A stretch of DNA of 10,190 nucleotides from Bacteroidales bacterium UBA2559. GTDB lineage: Bacteria; Bacteroidota; Bacteroidia; Bacteroidales; Bacteroidaceae. Below the pieces are notes generated by a model, which searched no databases, was not told the origin of the DNA, and worked only from the letters and a program-made list of their open reading frames with translations. Each line of letters opens with the position of its first letter. The first letter of the stretch is position 1. This document shows, piece after piece, positions 1 through 7,490 of the stretch. The stretch is from NCBI GenBank assembly GCA_002340405.1, contig DDLZ01000019.1, positions 291-10,480 of the forward strand, read 5' to 3'. The translations under genes and the position numbers were made by a program.

Positions 1-807
1 GGAAGAGCTTATGAAATAAACATACTTCCTTTTTCTTTTTCCGAATATTTAGAATTTACCGGTAAATACACCAACCTTGACCGAGCTTTTGCAGAGTATG
101 TAAGTGTAGGAGGTTTTCCCGAAGCTGTAAGTCTATCGGCAGAAGGAAGCCATTTTGCGAATGAATATTTGCAAATGGTTTTTAAAAACATTTACAACAA
201 TGATATTTCTAGACGTTATACTATCTATGCCGAAGAATCCTATCAAGAGGTTGTAAATTTCTTAATCGATTCCGTTGGCTCAACTGTTTCAGCCGGCAAT
301 ATTGCCAAAGTTTTAACTGCTAACAAAAAGAAAATAGACAACAAAACAGTATCGAAGTATATTGACACTTTGGTTGAAGCCTATTTGTTTTATAAAGTAA
401 ACCGCTACGACATCAAAAGGAAGCAGCATTTGGCTACGCAGGAAAAATACTATTTGGTGGACTTAGGTTTTCGCAACGCATTACTTGGAAAAGAATTGGC
501 AAGTGATGCAGGACATTTGCTTGAAAACATCATTTATCTCGAACTAAAACGAAGAAATAACCAAGTGTGGATAGGTAAAACCAAAAATTTAGAAGTAGAT
601 TTTGTTGTTCGCAACAACAAAGGTTATACCCAGTATATACAAGTTGCACAAACAGTACAAAATACAACAGCCTTAGAACGCGAGTTAGCACCATTTTATA
701 ATATTTCCGATCATCATGAAAAAATATTGATAACGATGGACTACGACACGGGGACATACGATGGAATTAAAAAAATAAATGCATTAGATTGGCTTACAAA
801 AGACTAA
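1..807 (+). CDS. AAA_14/DUF4143 family ATPase, C-terminal part (5' truncated by window edge)
   Basis: The reading frame is open from base 1 to a TAA at 805-807, giving 268 visible residues. The ATP-binding half with the Walker motifs lies outside the window. The motif GGFPEA at visible residues 37-42 is the usual hinge between the AAA_14 ATPase and the DUF4143 domain. A winged-helix-like stretch follows (about 60-125). The C-terminal part has the PD-(D/E)xK-like pattern of DUF4143: LEN at 174-176, EVDF at 198-201 and YIQVA at 212-216. The lysine expected in an active nuclease is replaced by alanine, so nuclease activity is doubtful. These proteins are cytoplasmic and widespread in Bacteroidetes, often in several copies per genome. 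Their cellular role is poorly known. The gene converges on the lipoprotein array, with 44 bases between the two stops, and probably has no functional tie to it. The family call is secure; the function is not. Confidence 0.85.
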   Translation, partial: GRAYEINILPFSFSEYLEFTGKYTNLDRAFAEYVSVGGFPEAVSLSAEGSHFANEYLQMVFKNIYNNDISRRYTIYAEESYQEVVNFLIDSVGSTVSAGNIAKVLTANKKKIDNKTVSKYIDTLVEAYLFYKVNRYDIKRKQHLATQEKYYLVDLGFRNALLGKELASDAGHLLENIIYLELKRRNNQVWIGKTKNLEVDFVVRNNKGYTQYIQVAQTVQNTTALERELAPFYNISDHHEKILITMDYDTGTYDGIKKINALDWLTKD

Positions 808-851
808 AAAAGAGCATCATAAAAAGACACAATTGGTTAATAGTTACGCAA

Positions 852-1913
852 CTACATTTGGGCCTTATAAAGCTTAACTACTCCGGAGTCCTCACAACAT
901 AGATACAATACTCCACCTTGTGCAATTGACAATGATTTTACCTTCTTGTCTTTATCCACTTTATAACTGTCCTTGACATTTCCCTTCCAATCGAGTTTAA
1001 AAATCCAGGTGTCAGAATTTTCAATCTTTCCTCCGCTCATAATAATCTCCTGAGCGTTTAATATTCTGCCCTCGTATGCCAGATACATATAAGAATCATC
1101 GAAACAAGAATAAGTATAAGACTGTGGTATATCTGACAGATAATTTACAGATTGTCTAGAAATAGAATATTCGGGTACCATCTTATCAGGCCCTTTAACG
1201 GTCTTGAGAAGGTTAAAATTAAAGTCATATATCTCTATTTCCGGAATATCTCTTGAATAGTAGCATATCCGTTGCGCATCGGTGTTAATCATTATTACCC
1301 CTCTGTTTACATTCATAGCGGAAATTAAACCATCTCTTTCTATATTATCTGTGCCTTCAAGTATAAGAAATCTGGGTTCATCCTGTTCTATTTTCATTTC
1401 TTTATTGATAAATCTATATGGGTTAACGACTATAAAGTGATTTTCATTCAGAAGATCCAACCCCTGACAAACGAAAAAATAATCCACATAGTCTATCTTC
1501 GCTTCCTCATCATCCAAATACTCCGCAACATCAATCTTTGCAAACTTATTATTCATATAAGCGTCAATAAGAAGATTATTTCCTGAATTGTTAGCTATAA
1601 TATCAATAAATTCGTTCGGACCGTTGCCTCGCATTATGCACTTCCTTTTAACCTTCATAGTGTTTAAATCAACAAACTCCAGCAAATGCTTATTACTGTT
1701 GCTGTAGTTCTGGACAACCAAAATACTGTCAAACACAAAACAGCGTTCTGCAAATTCCAGAACATCATTTGTCGGTACTTCTTCCAACATCAGAGCTTTT
1801 GCATTTTCCTTTTGAGCAAGAGAGATTGTAGATACTTCGCTGTTTTTAGAACCCAAACAGGATGCAATAAAAAGTGCTATAAACGAGCAACCAAAAAGAA
1901 TAAAACGCTTCAT
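852..1913 (-). CDS. 6-bladed beta-propeller lipoprotein, divergent group C (TolB-like/BF3164-like)
   Basis: This is a 353-residue protein with a lipoprotein signal peptide: MKR, a hydrophobic core, and lipobox I-A-S-C with the lipidated cysteine at 19. The motif GNGPNEF (96-102) follows the first blade and is the hallmark shared with the upstream genes. Repeating strand patterns of about 45-55 residues run through the rest, fitting six blades. It differs from the other members in lacking the C-terminal D-N-P-[VI] closing strand; it ends in VVKLYKAQM. It most resembles Bacteroidetes TolB-like 6-blade propeller lipoproteins of about 350 residues. No enzyme motif is visible. A binding or sensing role at the membrane is inference. 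It is the last gene of the array, 109 bases beyond the C-terminal remnant of the preceding broken gene, and appears intact. Confidence 0.8.
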   Translation of the reverse strand: MKRFILFGCSFIALFIASCLGSKNSEVSTISLAQKENAKALMLEEVPTNDVLEFAERCFVFDSILVVQNYSNSNKHLLEFVDLNTMKVKRKCIMRGNGPNEFIDIIANNSGNNLLIDAYMNNKFAKIDVAEYLDDEEAKIDYVDYFFVCQGLDLLNENHFIVVNPYRFINKEMKIEQDEPRFLILEGTDNIERDGLISAMNVNRGVIMINTDAQRICYYSRDIPEIEIYDFNFNLLKTVKGPDKMVPEYSISRQSVNYLSDIPQSYTYSCFDDSYMYLAYEGRILNAQEIIMSGGKIENSDTWIFKLDWKGNVKDSYKVDKDKKVKSLSIAQGGVLYLCCEDSGVVKLYKAQM

Positions 1914-2022
1914 ACAATCATTTTTTGTGGGGTTGATTTATTTGATATTATTTCACTAAACCTGGTAATATTTCGTTTTTACATCCAAAGCGTAACCAGC
2001 ATCCATTGGATTATCCATTTGC

Positions 2023-2178
2023 TCACAGTCTTTTAAGCCAGAATCTGGCAACAATGGGATTGTCATCTTTCTTTATAGAGTTGGTCACGTTATATGCCTT
2101 ACGGAACTTCTCTTCTGTCGGTTCATTGCCGACACCTCCTAAAATTGCCTTAATTAACATCACATCTTCTGAGGTCAT
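2023..2178 (-). pseudogene. C-terminal remnant of the truncated group A propeller gene
   Basis: A short frame (ATG at 2176-2178, TGA at 2023-2025, 51 residues) reads MTSEDVMLIKAILGG and ends KKDDNPIVARFWLKRL. The D-D-N-P-[IV] ending is the final strand seen in the intact neighbours (for example DDNPVLLYFKIPL at the end of the gene at 5117-6265). It overlaps the end of ORF 2150-2551 in a different frame. Together they look like the two ends of one gene that lost about 600-700 bases of its middle and its reading frame. It is unlikely to be translated as a protein of its own. The exact junction cannot be fixed without an intact relative, but lies near 2165-2185. Confidence 0.65.
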
Positions 2179-2551
2179 ACAAATATACATTACCGTCTGA
2201 AACAGAAAATGTGGTTGCTTCTATGTATTCATTCCTGGCACGCCCCCTGTTGGCAATCTTGAACTTGCAGTTGCCCTCCATGTCAAAACAATAGACACCG
2301 TTTGCCAAAACATAAATCAGATTGTCTTTGACGACCAACTGCTCCACCTCATCCATAATGGCATTATCGTCTGTCTTTAGAGGGATATAGCAGACCGAAT
2401 CAACCAGACTGCTCCACGATGGAACATCGAGGGTGTCACCCATGATAATGTTATGCTCAAAATCAACAGCATACTCCGGTCTTGATTTATTGCAACTGCA
2501 TACCATGGCAAGGCAGAATAACAGACCTGCGTTGAAAAATGTTTTTCTCAT
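2150..2551 (-). CDS. Truncated 6-bladed beta-propeller lipoprotein, N-terminal part (group A, probable pseudogene)
   Basis: This 133-residue ORF keeps a lipoprotein signal (MRK, hydrophobic core, lipobox V-C-S-C, cysteine 20), the group A first blade (CYIPLKTDD at 54-62) and the family motif as GRARNEY (103-109). It then stops in the second blade after YLYDLRR. Intact relatives are about 350-390 residues, so roughly two thirds is missing. A matching C-terminal end lies directly downstream in another frame (2023-2178), pointing to an internal deletion. Its ATG overlaps the TGA of the upstream ORF (ATGA, 2548-2551), so translation may be coupled. Base composition looks richer in G+C than the array: 31 of 60 bases at 2221-2280, against 18 of 60 at 6001-6060. 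A secreted 110-residue lipopeptide could still be made, but a folded propeller could not. Confidence 0.75.
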   Translation of the reverse strand: MRKTFFNAGLLFCLAMVCSCNKSRPEYAVDFEHNIIMGDTLDVPSWSSLVDSVCYIPLKTDDNAIMDEVEQLVVKDNLIYVLANGVYCFDMEGNCKFKIANRGRARNEYIEATTFSVSDGNVYLYDLRRCDVN

Positions 2552-3516
2552 TTGATTCTATACTTCATGATGACGGGATTATCATTGTTGTTATCATATT
2601 CACGGAATATAGTCTCTGCCAGATTGCTTAGACCTTCGCCATTACTCTCAGCCTTCGTCTCTCTAAACATATTCTGAAACAACGTAACATAACAATCATT
2701 TGAAACCCAGTAAGGTTCCACAAAACCAACAATGCCGGGAATCTTGATATGGAGCCTTTTAACCCGATCTTTTTTTATTATATTGAGAATATAATCATCC
2801 GCCTCGGGAGAATTCCAGAACATATAATATTCGCCCTGATTTTTAATAACAGGAAGTGCAGCTCCTATACAAAAATTGTTGTTTCTTACATATTCGTTAA
2901 ATATTAAATGTTCATTTATGTTATCAGGATCATCAACCAAAACCCTTTTAGGGATTTGCAATTTCTTTGAATACTTAAATTTCAATGTTCTGATCAGTTT
3001 ACCTTTACTATAGAGGTAAATACTGTTTATCGCTCTATCTCCCACAGCAATATAAATGGAATCATCACTCTGATAGAAATCAGAATCAGTATGAAACATT
3101 TTACTCAAATCATTCATTGTTAATATAGGATCTGTAATAGCACCTGTTTTTGTGTCAATAATAAAAAAACCATTTCGCTCTTCCATGGCATTATCCGGAA
3201 TATAACAGGCAGCCAACAATTTATTTTCTTCAATAATCCTTATTGACGATATAGCAGGTAAGTTTCCTATAACGCTTACCACTTCATGACTTAACCCCTT
3301 GTATATGATTAATCCATGAGGGCCGGCAACATACAACAGGCTGTCCTCCGGCGAGTAGGCAAATGTGCGGATTTCTGCATATTCGCCCCTGCCTCTGCCA
3401 CCTTTATCCAGTATGGAAATAACTGAATCACCTTTCATGCAATAAATAGTTCTGCCGTCAGTCGATAGAAAAAAATCAAAACCTCCAAAACTTAAACAGT
3501 TACTGATCCCTTTCAT
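2548..3516 (-). CDS. 6-bladed beta-propeller protein, group B, lacking signal peptide and N-terminus (3' half of an A/B chimera)
   Basis: These 322 residues align along their whole length with the two intact group B genes upstream. Shared features are CMKGDSVIS (26-34), GRGRGEY (40-46), RNGFFIIDTKTG (114-125), YMFW (231-234) and the ending DNNNDNPVIMKYRIK. There is no signal peptide, and the annotated ATG falls inside the homologous region. The frame is open 12 codons further upstream, where it reads VPVKSSQPM, matching RIYSSEPM (residues 52-59) of the gene at 5117-6265. Two consecutive TAA codons (3553-3558) close it before that. The ATG overlaps the TGA of ORF 3513-3839 (ATGA), so coupled translation is possible, but the product would stay in the cytoplasm and lack the first blade. 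Most likely a pseudogene part; translation by coupling cannot be excluded. Confidence 0.8.
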   Translation of the reverse strand: MKGISNCLSFGGFDFFLSTDGRTIYCMKGDSVISILDKGGRGRGEYAEIRTFAYSPEDSLLYVAGPHGLIIYKGLSHEVVSVIGNLPAISSIRIIEENKLLAACYIPDNAMEERNGFFIIDTKTGAITDPILTMNDLSKMFHTDSDFYQSDDSIYIAVGDRAINSIYLYSKGKLIRTLKFKYSKKLQIPKRVLVDDPDNINEHLIFNEYVRNNNFCIGAALPVIKNQGEYYMFWNSPEADDYILNIIKKDRVKRLHIKIPGIVGFVEPYWVSNDCYVTLFQNMFRETKAESNGEGLSNLAETIFREYDNNNDNPVIMKYRIK

Positions 3517-3839
3517 CGGTTGAGAAGATTTGACAGGAACAATTTGAATATCTTATTAATAAATCGGCCGTCTGTTCCATATATGTACACACAACGTCCG
3601 GCCCCGTTATCCAACAAACAAATTAAGGAATCGTTCATCATAATCTTTGCACAACGATCAAGGACTACTTCATCCCGCTTCTCTAATGGGATAATTTTAT
3701 AAGCTGTTGTGTCATTAGAATCTATCAGAGTTTCCGAAGACATATAACCTTCAACAATTTTCCGATTGTACTGCTGCCTGCAACTGTAACACAGTATCAG
3801 TAGAAATGCAGAAAAGAGATAGCAAAACGGTGATTTCAT
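3513..3839 (-). CDS. Lipoprotein signal plus first propeller blade, group A (5' half of an A/B chimera, probable pseudogene)
   Basis: This 108-residue ORF starts with a signal peptide (MKSPF, hydrophobic core, CYSC with cysteine 20). It continues with a group A first blade: YKIIPLEKRDEVVLDRCAK, then MMNDSLICLLDNG and GRCVYIYGTDGRFINKI. This matches VGFIKLES...LIITDNEVIIADKS...YVFNLDGTFRTKI of the gene at 6284-7459. Similarity stops at I97, just where the GRGPxEY motif should follow. The last 11 residues (FKLFLSNLLNR) are an out-of-frame reading of bases that belong to group B in the -1 frame. The gene lies 37 bases after the stop at 3877, so it is in the same transcript. The fragment could be exported, but a single blade is not expected to fold. 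Confidence 0.7.
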   Translation of the reverse strand: MKSPFCYLFSAFLLILCYSCRQQYNRKIVEGYMSSETLIDSNDTTAYKIIPLEKRDEVVLDRCAKIMMNDSLICLLDNGAGRCVYIYGTDGRFINKIFKLFLSNLLNR

Positions 3840-3876
3840 AAGGCTTTATTTTATTGTAAAGGTCTCTTGGCAACCC

Positions 3877-5007
3877 TCATAGCGTTTCCTTCAGTTTATA
3901 GTACAAGAGGACAGGATTATCATAAGACTGCTGCCTAAGGGAGTCTGTTATTTCGCGTCCAATCCGTGTGAGCTTACTCTCATCCTCTGTCAGCGAAACA
4001 ACAGGTCCTTCACAAACTTTAATATTCCATCCATCATTCACATTGTTTGGAAAAGCAAGAGCATTCATTCCCGGCATTAGTATATTGTATGACCGGGAAT
4101 CCTTCCCACTGACCTTCGTTAATAAGATCTGTCTGTCTTGTGTTCCGAGGGCCCTCCAGAACATATAATCAGCTTCATCCTGCATTATGGTAAGATAGCC
4201 GCCCAGACAATGTTCTGTTTCAAGTAATTTCATTAACAGTTGCGAATAATTATAAGCGTCCGTTTCGTCAACGGCAAAAAACTCTCTGTCAAGATTCAAT
4301 TTACCATAGTGAAACTCGTCTGTCTTAGTCAATAACCCTTCGCTATATTTGTATATGGTGTTATCATAGTCGGGAACCAGAAAACAGAGCTCTTCATTGT
4401 GATAAAAAAACGAGGTGTTGTCAATGTAATTTGAGCTGATTTGATTCATCGGCAGTAAAAGATTATTATCGCCCGTCTCCGGATTGATTTCATATAATCC
4501 GTTGTGCCTTGAAGAATTTACGCCTGGAGTAGAACAAAAGGCAATTATTTTTCCATCATAGACTCTCATTGCCCTAATGCCTAATTCACAGTTAATTGAA
4601 GATACGAAATCAAAAGAGGGAACACTATACTTTAGAATTTTAGAGTTACTGCCGGAGTGTACAAAAAGAGCGCTATCGGGTTCGGAAAAGGCAAAAGCAG
4701 ATATATATTGATATTCTCCATGTCCACGTCCGATTGCCTCCAGTTTCGAAACAATGGAATCACCTTTCATATAGTATATGATGCCGCCATTATCCCAAAG
4801 GAAAAGGCGGTCATTCACAATCTGTAAATAGTGTATTTGCGATAAAGGAGTATCACTTATTATTCTTCGGACATAAAAACTATCCACACATTCATCTAAT
4901 GTAATATCTATAATATGGCTGCTGATTTCAACAGAATTTTTATTATGTGTCGGATTACTGCACGACAAAAGGAAAACGATTGATATACAAAAAATCAGAT
5001 TGCGCAT
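3877..5007 (-). CDS. 6-bladed beta-propeller lipoprotein, group B (B2)
   Basis: This is an intact 376-residue member. It has a lipoprotein signal peptide, MRNLIFC, a hydrophobic core and lipobox F-L-L-S-C (cysteine 16). Residues 17-25 (SNPTHNKNS) have no acidic cluster, so there is no sign of the Bacteroidetes surface-export signal. Group B landmarks are YYMKGDSIVS (78-87), GRGHGEY (93-99), RHNGLYEINPETG (167-179), FHYGKLNL (232-239), YMFW (281-284) and the ending YDNPVLLYYKL. The gene follows the B1 stop by 109 bases and precedes the chimera by 37. The even spacing of hydrophobic strands fits a six-bladed propeller. No catalytic or metal site is evident, and the ligand is unknown. It is a clear paralogue of 5117-6265, with recognisable similarity over the full length. 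Confidence 0.85.
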   Translation of the reverse strand: MRNLIFCISIVFLLSCSNPTHNKNSVEISSHIIDITLDECVDSFYVRRIISDTPLSQIHYLQIVNDRLFLWDNGGIIYYMKGDSIVSKLEAIGRGHGEYQYISAFAFSEPDSALFVHSGSNSKILKYSVPSFDFVSSINCELGIRAMRVYDGKIIAFCSTPGVNSSRHNGLYEINPETGDNNLLLPMNQISSNYIDNTSFFYHNEELCFLVPDYDNTIYKYSEGLLTKTDEFHYGKLNLDREFFAVDETDAYNYSQLLMKLLETEHCLGGYLTIMQDEADYMFWRALGTQDRQILLTKVSGKDSRSYNILMPGMNALAFPNNVNDGWNIKVCEGPVVSLTEDESKLTRIGREITDSLRQQSYDNPVLLYYKLKETL

Positions 5008-5116
5008 GATTCTGTTTTTATTGACAGATTAATTGGTTACTTCTTTGCAAAGAAAGAACAAATCTTACAATTACAATACTATGTGATTCCATTTTATTTC
5101 AATTTTTCTCCGATTC

Positions 5117-6265
5117 TCATAAAGGTATTTTGAAGTAAAGCAAAACAGGATTGTCATCTGTCTGGCTATCGACAGCTTCAATTATCTCCCGGCCTAAAGG
5201 CGACAAAGGTTCATTGTCATCGAGAATAGACTCTTTTGAACCTTCAAATACAATAGCATACCAATCCTTTTGAACGAGATCTGGAAATATATCCTTTTTT
5301 ATACCCGGAATAGTAAAGAGATAATTCTTATATGTCATTCCATCGCATATTGTGGCCAATGTATACTCTTTATCTTCGAACTCAGCTATATGCCAAAACA
5401 TAAGGTTTGAATCCCTCATTATTGCTTGCCGACCTCCAACACTATAAAACCCGGAGAGTAAAGCACCCATCATAGACATATAACTATCTGTTTGAGATTC
5501 GTCTGTTTCAAATAAATCGCCCGATAAATTTCTCTTTCCATAATTGAAAGAGATGAGTTCCCTTAATTTATGGTCACTGTATTCATACACTCTATTATCA
5601 AAACCGGGTACAATCAAACATTGCTTACCATCATGTGGAAAAAAAGAGGAATTACCGAACAAATAGGCATTTAAATATTCTAATGGCATTATCTTATTTA
5701 TCTCATTTGTAACAGTAGATATTTCAAAAACACCATTTATTCTTGCAGAATCCATTGATGGTGTACGACCTACTGCCAAAATTGTGTTATCACCCACATA
5801 ACGCATCGCTGTAATGGATGTATTCACTTTTATGCTTTTAACAAACTCAAAAGACGGCACACGATAACACATAATAGCCAGTTTCCCTGATTCATAACCA
5901 TATAATAGACTATCCATAGCTGAATAACAAATCTGTGTTAATGTAATATATTCACCGGGACCTCTGCCAACAGCATTTAATTTTGAAATCACAGAATCAT
6001 TTCTCAAACAATATATGGTCTTATCGTCATCAGAACCTAAAAACAAGAAGTTCTTATCATAATATGTTATTCCGTTTTCAAGTTCTTTCATTGGTTCAGA
6101 AGAATATATTCTGACAACTCTAATACTATCCGCAAAATCTTCTAATAACACTGATGAATATTTCTCATCATCTATTAGTAACGAATTTTTGTTGCGGGAT
6201 TCCTTGCAGCAATCAAGTGTCATTATAGCAATAATGGCAACAAATAAACAGTGTACTTTCTTCAT
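5117..6265 (-). CDS. 6-bladed beta-propeller lipoprotein, group B (B1)
   Basis: This is an intact 382-residue member. The N-terminus (MKKVHC, then a hydrophobic stretch to TLDCC) is a lipoprotein-like signal. The lipobox is irregular: the lipidated residue would be Cys19 or Cys20, with T-L-D or L-D-C before it. Group B landmarks are IRVVRIYSSEPMK (48-60), YCLRNDSVIS (85-94), GRGPGEY (100-106), RINGVFEIS (175-183), FNYGKRNL (240-247), LMFW (288-291) and the ending DDNPVLLYFKIPL. It is the full-length template that shows where the downstream chimera switches sub-family. The gap to the upstream gene is 18 bases, so they are probably co-transcribed. The propeller is expected to sit in the periplasm; the ligand or partner is unknown. 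Confidence 0.85.
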   Translation of the reverse strand: MKKVHCLFVAIIAIMTLDCCKESRNKNSLLIDDEKYSSVLLEDFADSIRVVRIYSSEPMKELENGITYYDKNFLFLGSDDDKTIYCLRNDSVISKLNAVGRGPGEYITLTQICYSAMDSLLYGYESGKLAIMCYRVPSFEFVKSIKVNTSITAMRYVGDNTILAVGRTPSMDSARINGVFEISTVTNEINKIMPLEYLNAYLFGNSSFFPHDGKQCLIVPGFDNRVYEYSDHKLRELISFNYGKRNLSGDLFETDESQTDSYMSMMGALLSGFYSVGGRQAIMRDSNLMFWHIAEFEDKEYTLATICDGMTYKNYLFTIPGIKKDIFPDLVQKDWYAIVFEGSKESILDDNEPLSPLGREIIEAVDSQTDDNPVLLYFKIPL

Positions 6266-6283
6266 GTTCTCAGTATTGAATAA

Positions 6284-7459
6284 TTAAAAATCTTTATTGA
6301 CAATTTTCGTTATCAGAATAATAGGGTTTGAATCGGATGTCAATTCCGAGTAGAACAAATCGAGAGTCTGACTTGATCCAAACTGTTCATAAAGAGCCCC
6401 TTTGCTTCCGCATGCATTCGAAGCCATAATAACAGAGCAGCATTTGTTATCACCTGTACATGCTAACGGAAACGACCATAATGACATTATGGGATTATTT
6501 GAAACATTCCTGATTTTTATTGTCGTATCGGACATCTTATCGTAAACGTAAATAGAATGACCAAAATTTAAGTTCATGATTTCAAACAATACATATTGTT
6601 TCATGTTTAGAAACTCACCGTTAAAATGACCGCTTTTTTTCGTCTTGTCTTTAAATGATTCATCGGTTTTGAAATCGCTGCCATCTATAATAGGAGGTGT
6701 TGTGTTAATCTTGTAACTCGCATATACAGAATCTTTTGTGAATCTGTATATGGTGTTTTCAAAATTAACCGAACCGTATATTCCGTCATAAAACCTGTAG
6801 AGATTGATTTTACGGCTATAGGAAAAGCCGTCTGAATAACTATTATTTCCAAACGTGTAATTTACTCTACCATATAAATCCTGAACTACAAAAGACCTGT
6901 TAAGTTTTTTGGTGTTGGATAAATCAAAACCTATTAACGTACATGTGTCTATCGATTCTACGGCATGATACCAGGGAAGGTTTTTTATTGAGTACAAAAA
7001 CTTGCCGTAACAATCAAATGATACAATTCTGTTATTCTCATTATCTAAAACAGATATCTCCGAATTGTCGTTCATCATAAAAACATCCGATATCTCCAGG
7101 TATTCTTGCGGCCCACGGCCTTGTTGAGATATTTTTGTTCTGAAAGTGCCGTCTAAGTTGAAAACATAAACAGCTCTTGCAATAGACTTATCGGCTATGA
7201 TAACCTCATTATCCGTAATTATCAATTTCTCAACTTTTCCTATAAAGCAGTTCTGGTTGGATTCGAGTTTGATAAAGCCGACAAGCTCCATAATACTATC
7301 AAGATCTATGTAATCATCTGATTTAAGATCTACATTTATATGTCTGCACAGATTATCACTCAGCATACAGGACATCTTCCTGTCCTTTTTCACGCATGAT
7401 ACCGATAACAGTATCAATGAGATCAACCACACGCATCTTACATACTTCTGGCTCATCAT
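6284..7459 (-). CDS. 6-bladed beta-propeller lipoprotein, group A, full length
   Basis: The frame is open up to an ATG at 7526-7528, but I place the start at the ATG at 7457-7459. From there the protein is 391 residues and begins MMSQKYVRC, then a hydrophobic core and lipobox S-V-S-C (cysteine 22), a proper lipoprotein signal. The longer form would put 23 polar, charged residues before it. Group A landmarks are ELVGFIKLES, LIITDNEVIIADK, YVFNLDGTF and GRGPQEY (114-120); the end is SDSNPIILITKI. The short start leaves 31 bases after the small ORF at 7491-7613. It is the only complete group A member here, and so the reference for the two group A fragments downstream. Its function is unknown, probably membrane-anchored binding or sensing. 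Confidence 0.82.
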   Translation of the reverse strand: MMSQKYVRCVWLISLILLSVSCVKKDRKMSCMLSDNLCRHINVDLKSDDYIDLDSIMELVGFIKLESNQNCFIGKVEKLIITDNEVIIADKSIARAVYVFNLDGTFRTKISQQGRGPQEYLEISDVFMMNDNSEISVLDNENNRIVSFDCYGKFLYSIKNLPWYHAVESIDTCTLIGFDLSNTKKLNRSFVVQDLYGRVNYTFGNNSYSDGFSYSRKINLYRFYDGIYGSVNFENTIYRFTKDSVYASYKINTTPPIIDGSDFKTDESFKDKTKKSGHFNGEFLNMKQYVLFEIMNLNFGHSIYVYDKMSDTTIKIRNVSNNPIMSLWSFPLACTGDNKCCSVIMASNACGSKGALYEQFGSSQTLDLFYSELTSDSNPIILITKIVNKDF

Positions 7460-7490
7460 ATTCAATTTTATGTTAAGACCTCTTTCATAT

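Noticed and set aside
808..851. Terminator between the convergent genes (TAGTT-ACGC-AACTA at about 834-847)
   Set aside because: The stem is only 5 bp and A/T-rich, and the T-run on the minus strand comes well after it.
1956..2018. 20-residue minus-strand ORF (MDNPMDAGYALDVKTKYYQV) between the deleted gene and the group C gene
   Set aside because: Too short to support. It begins with N-P after an aspartate, reminiscent of the C-terminal propeller strand, but nothing else matches.
3535..3560. Programmed -1 ribosomal frameshift joining the two halves of the chimera
   Set aside because: No X-XXY-YYZ slippery heptamer is present in the right phase. The two halves also belong to different sub-families, so a recombination join explains the data better.
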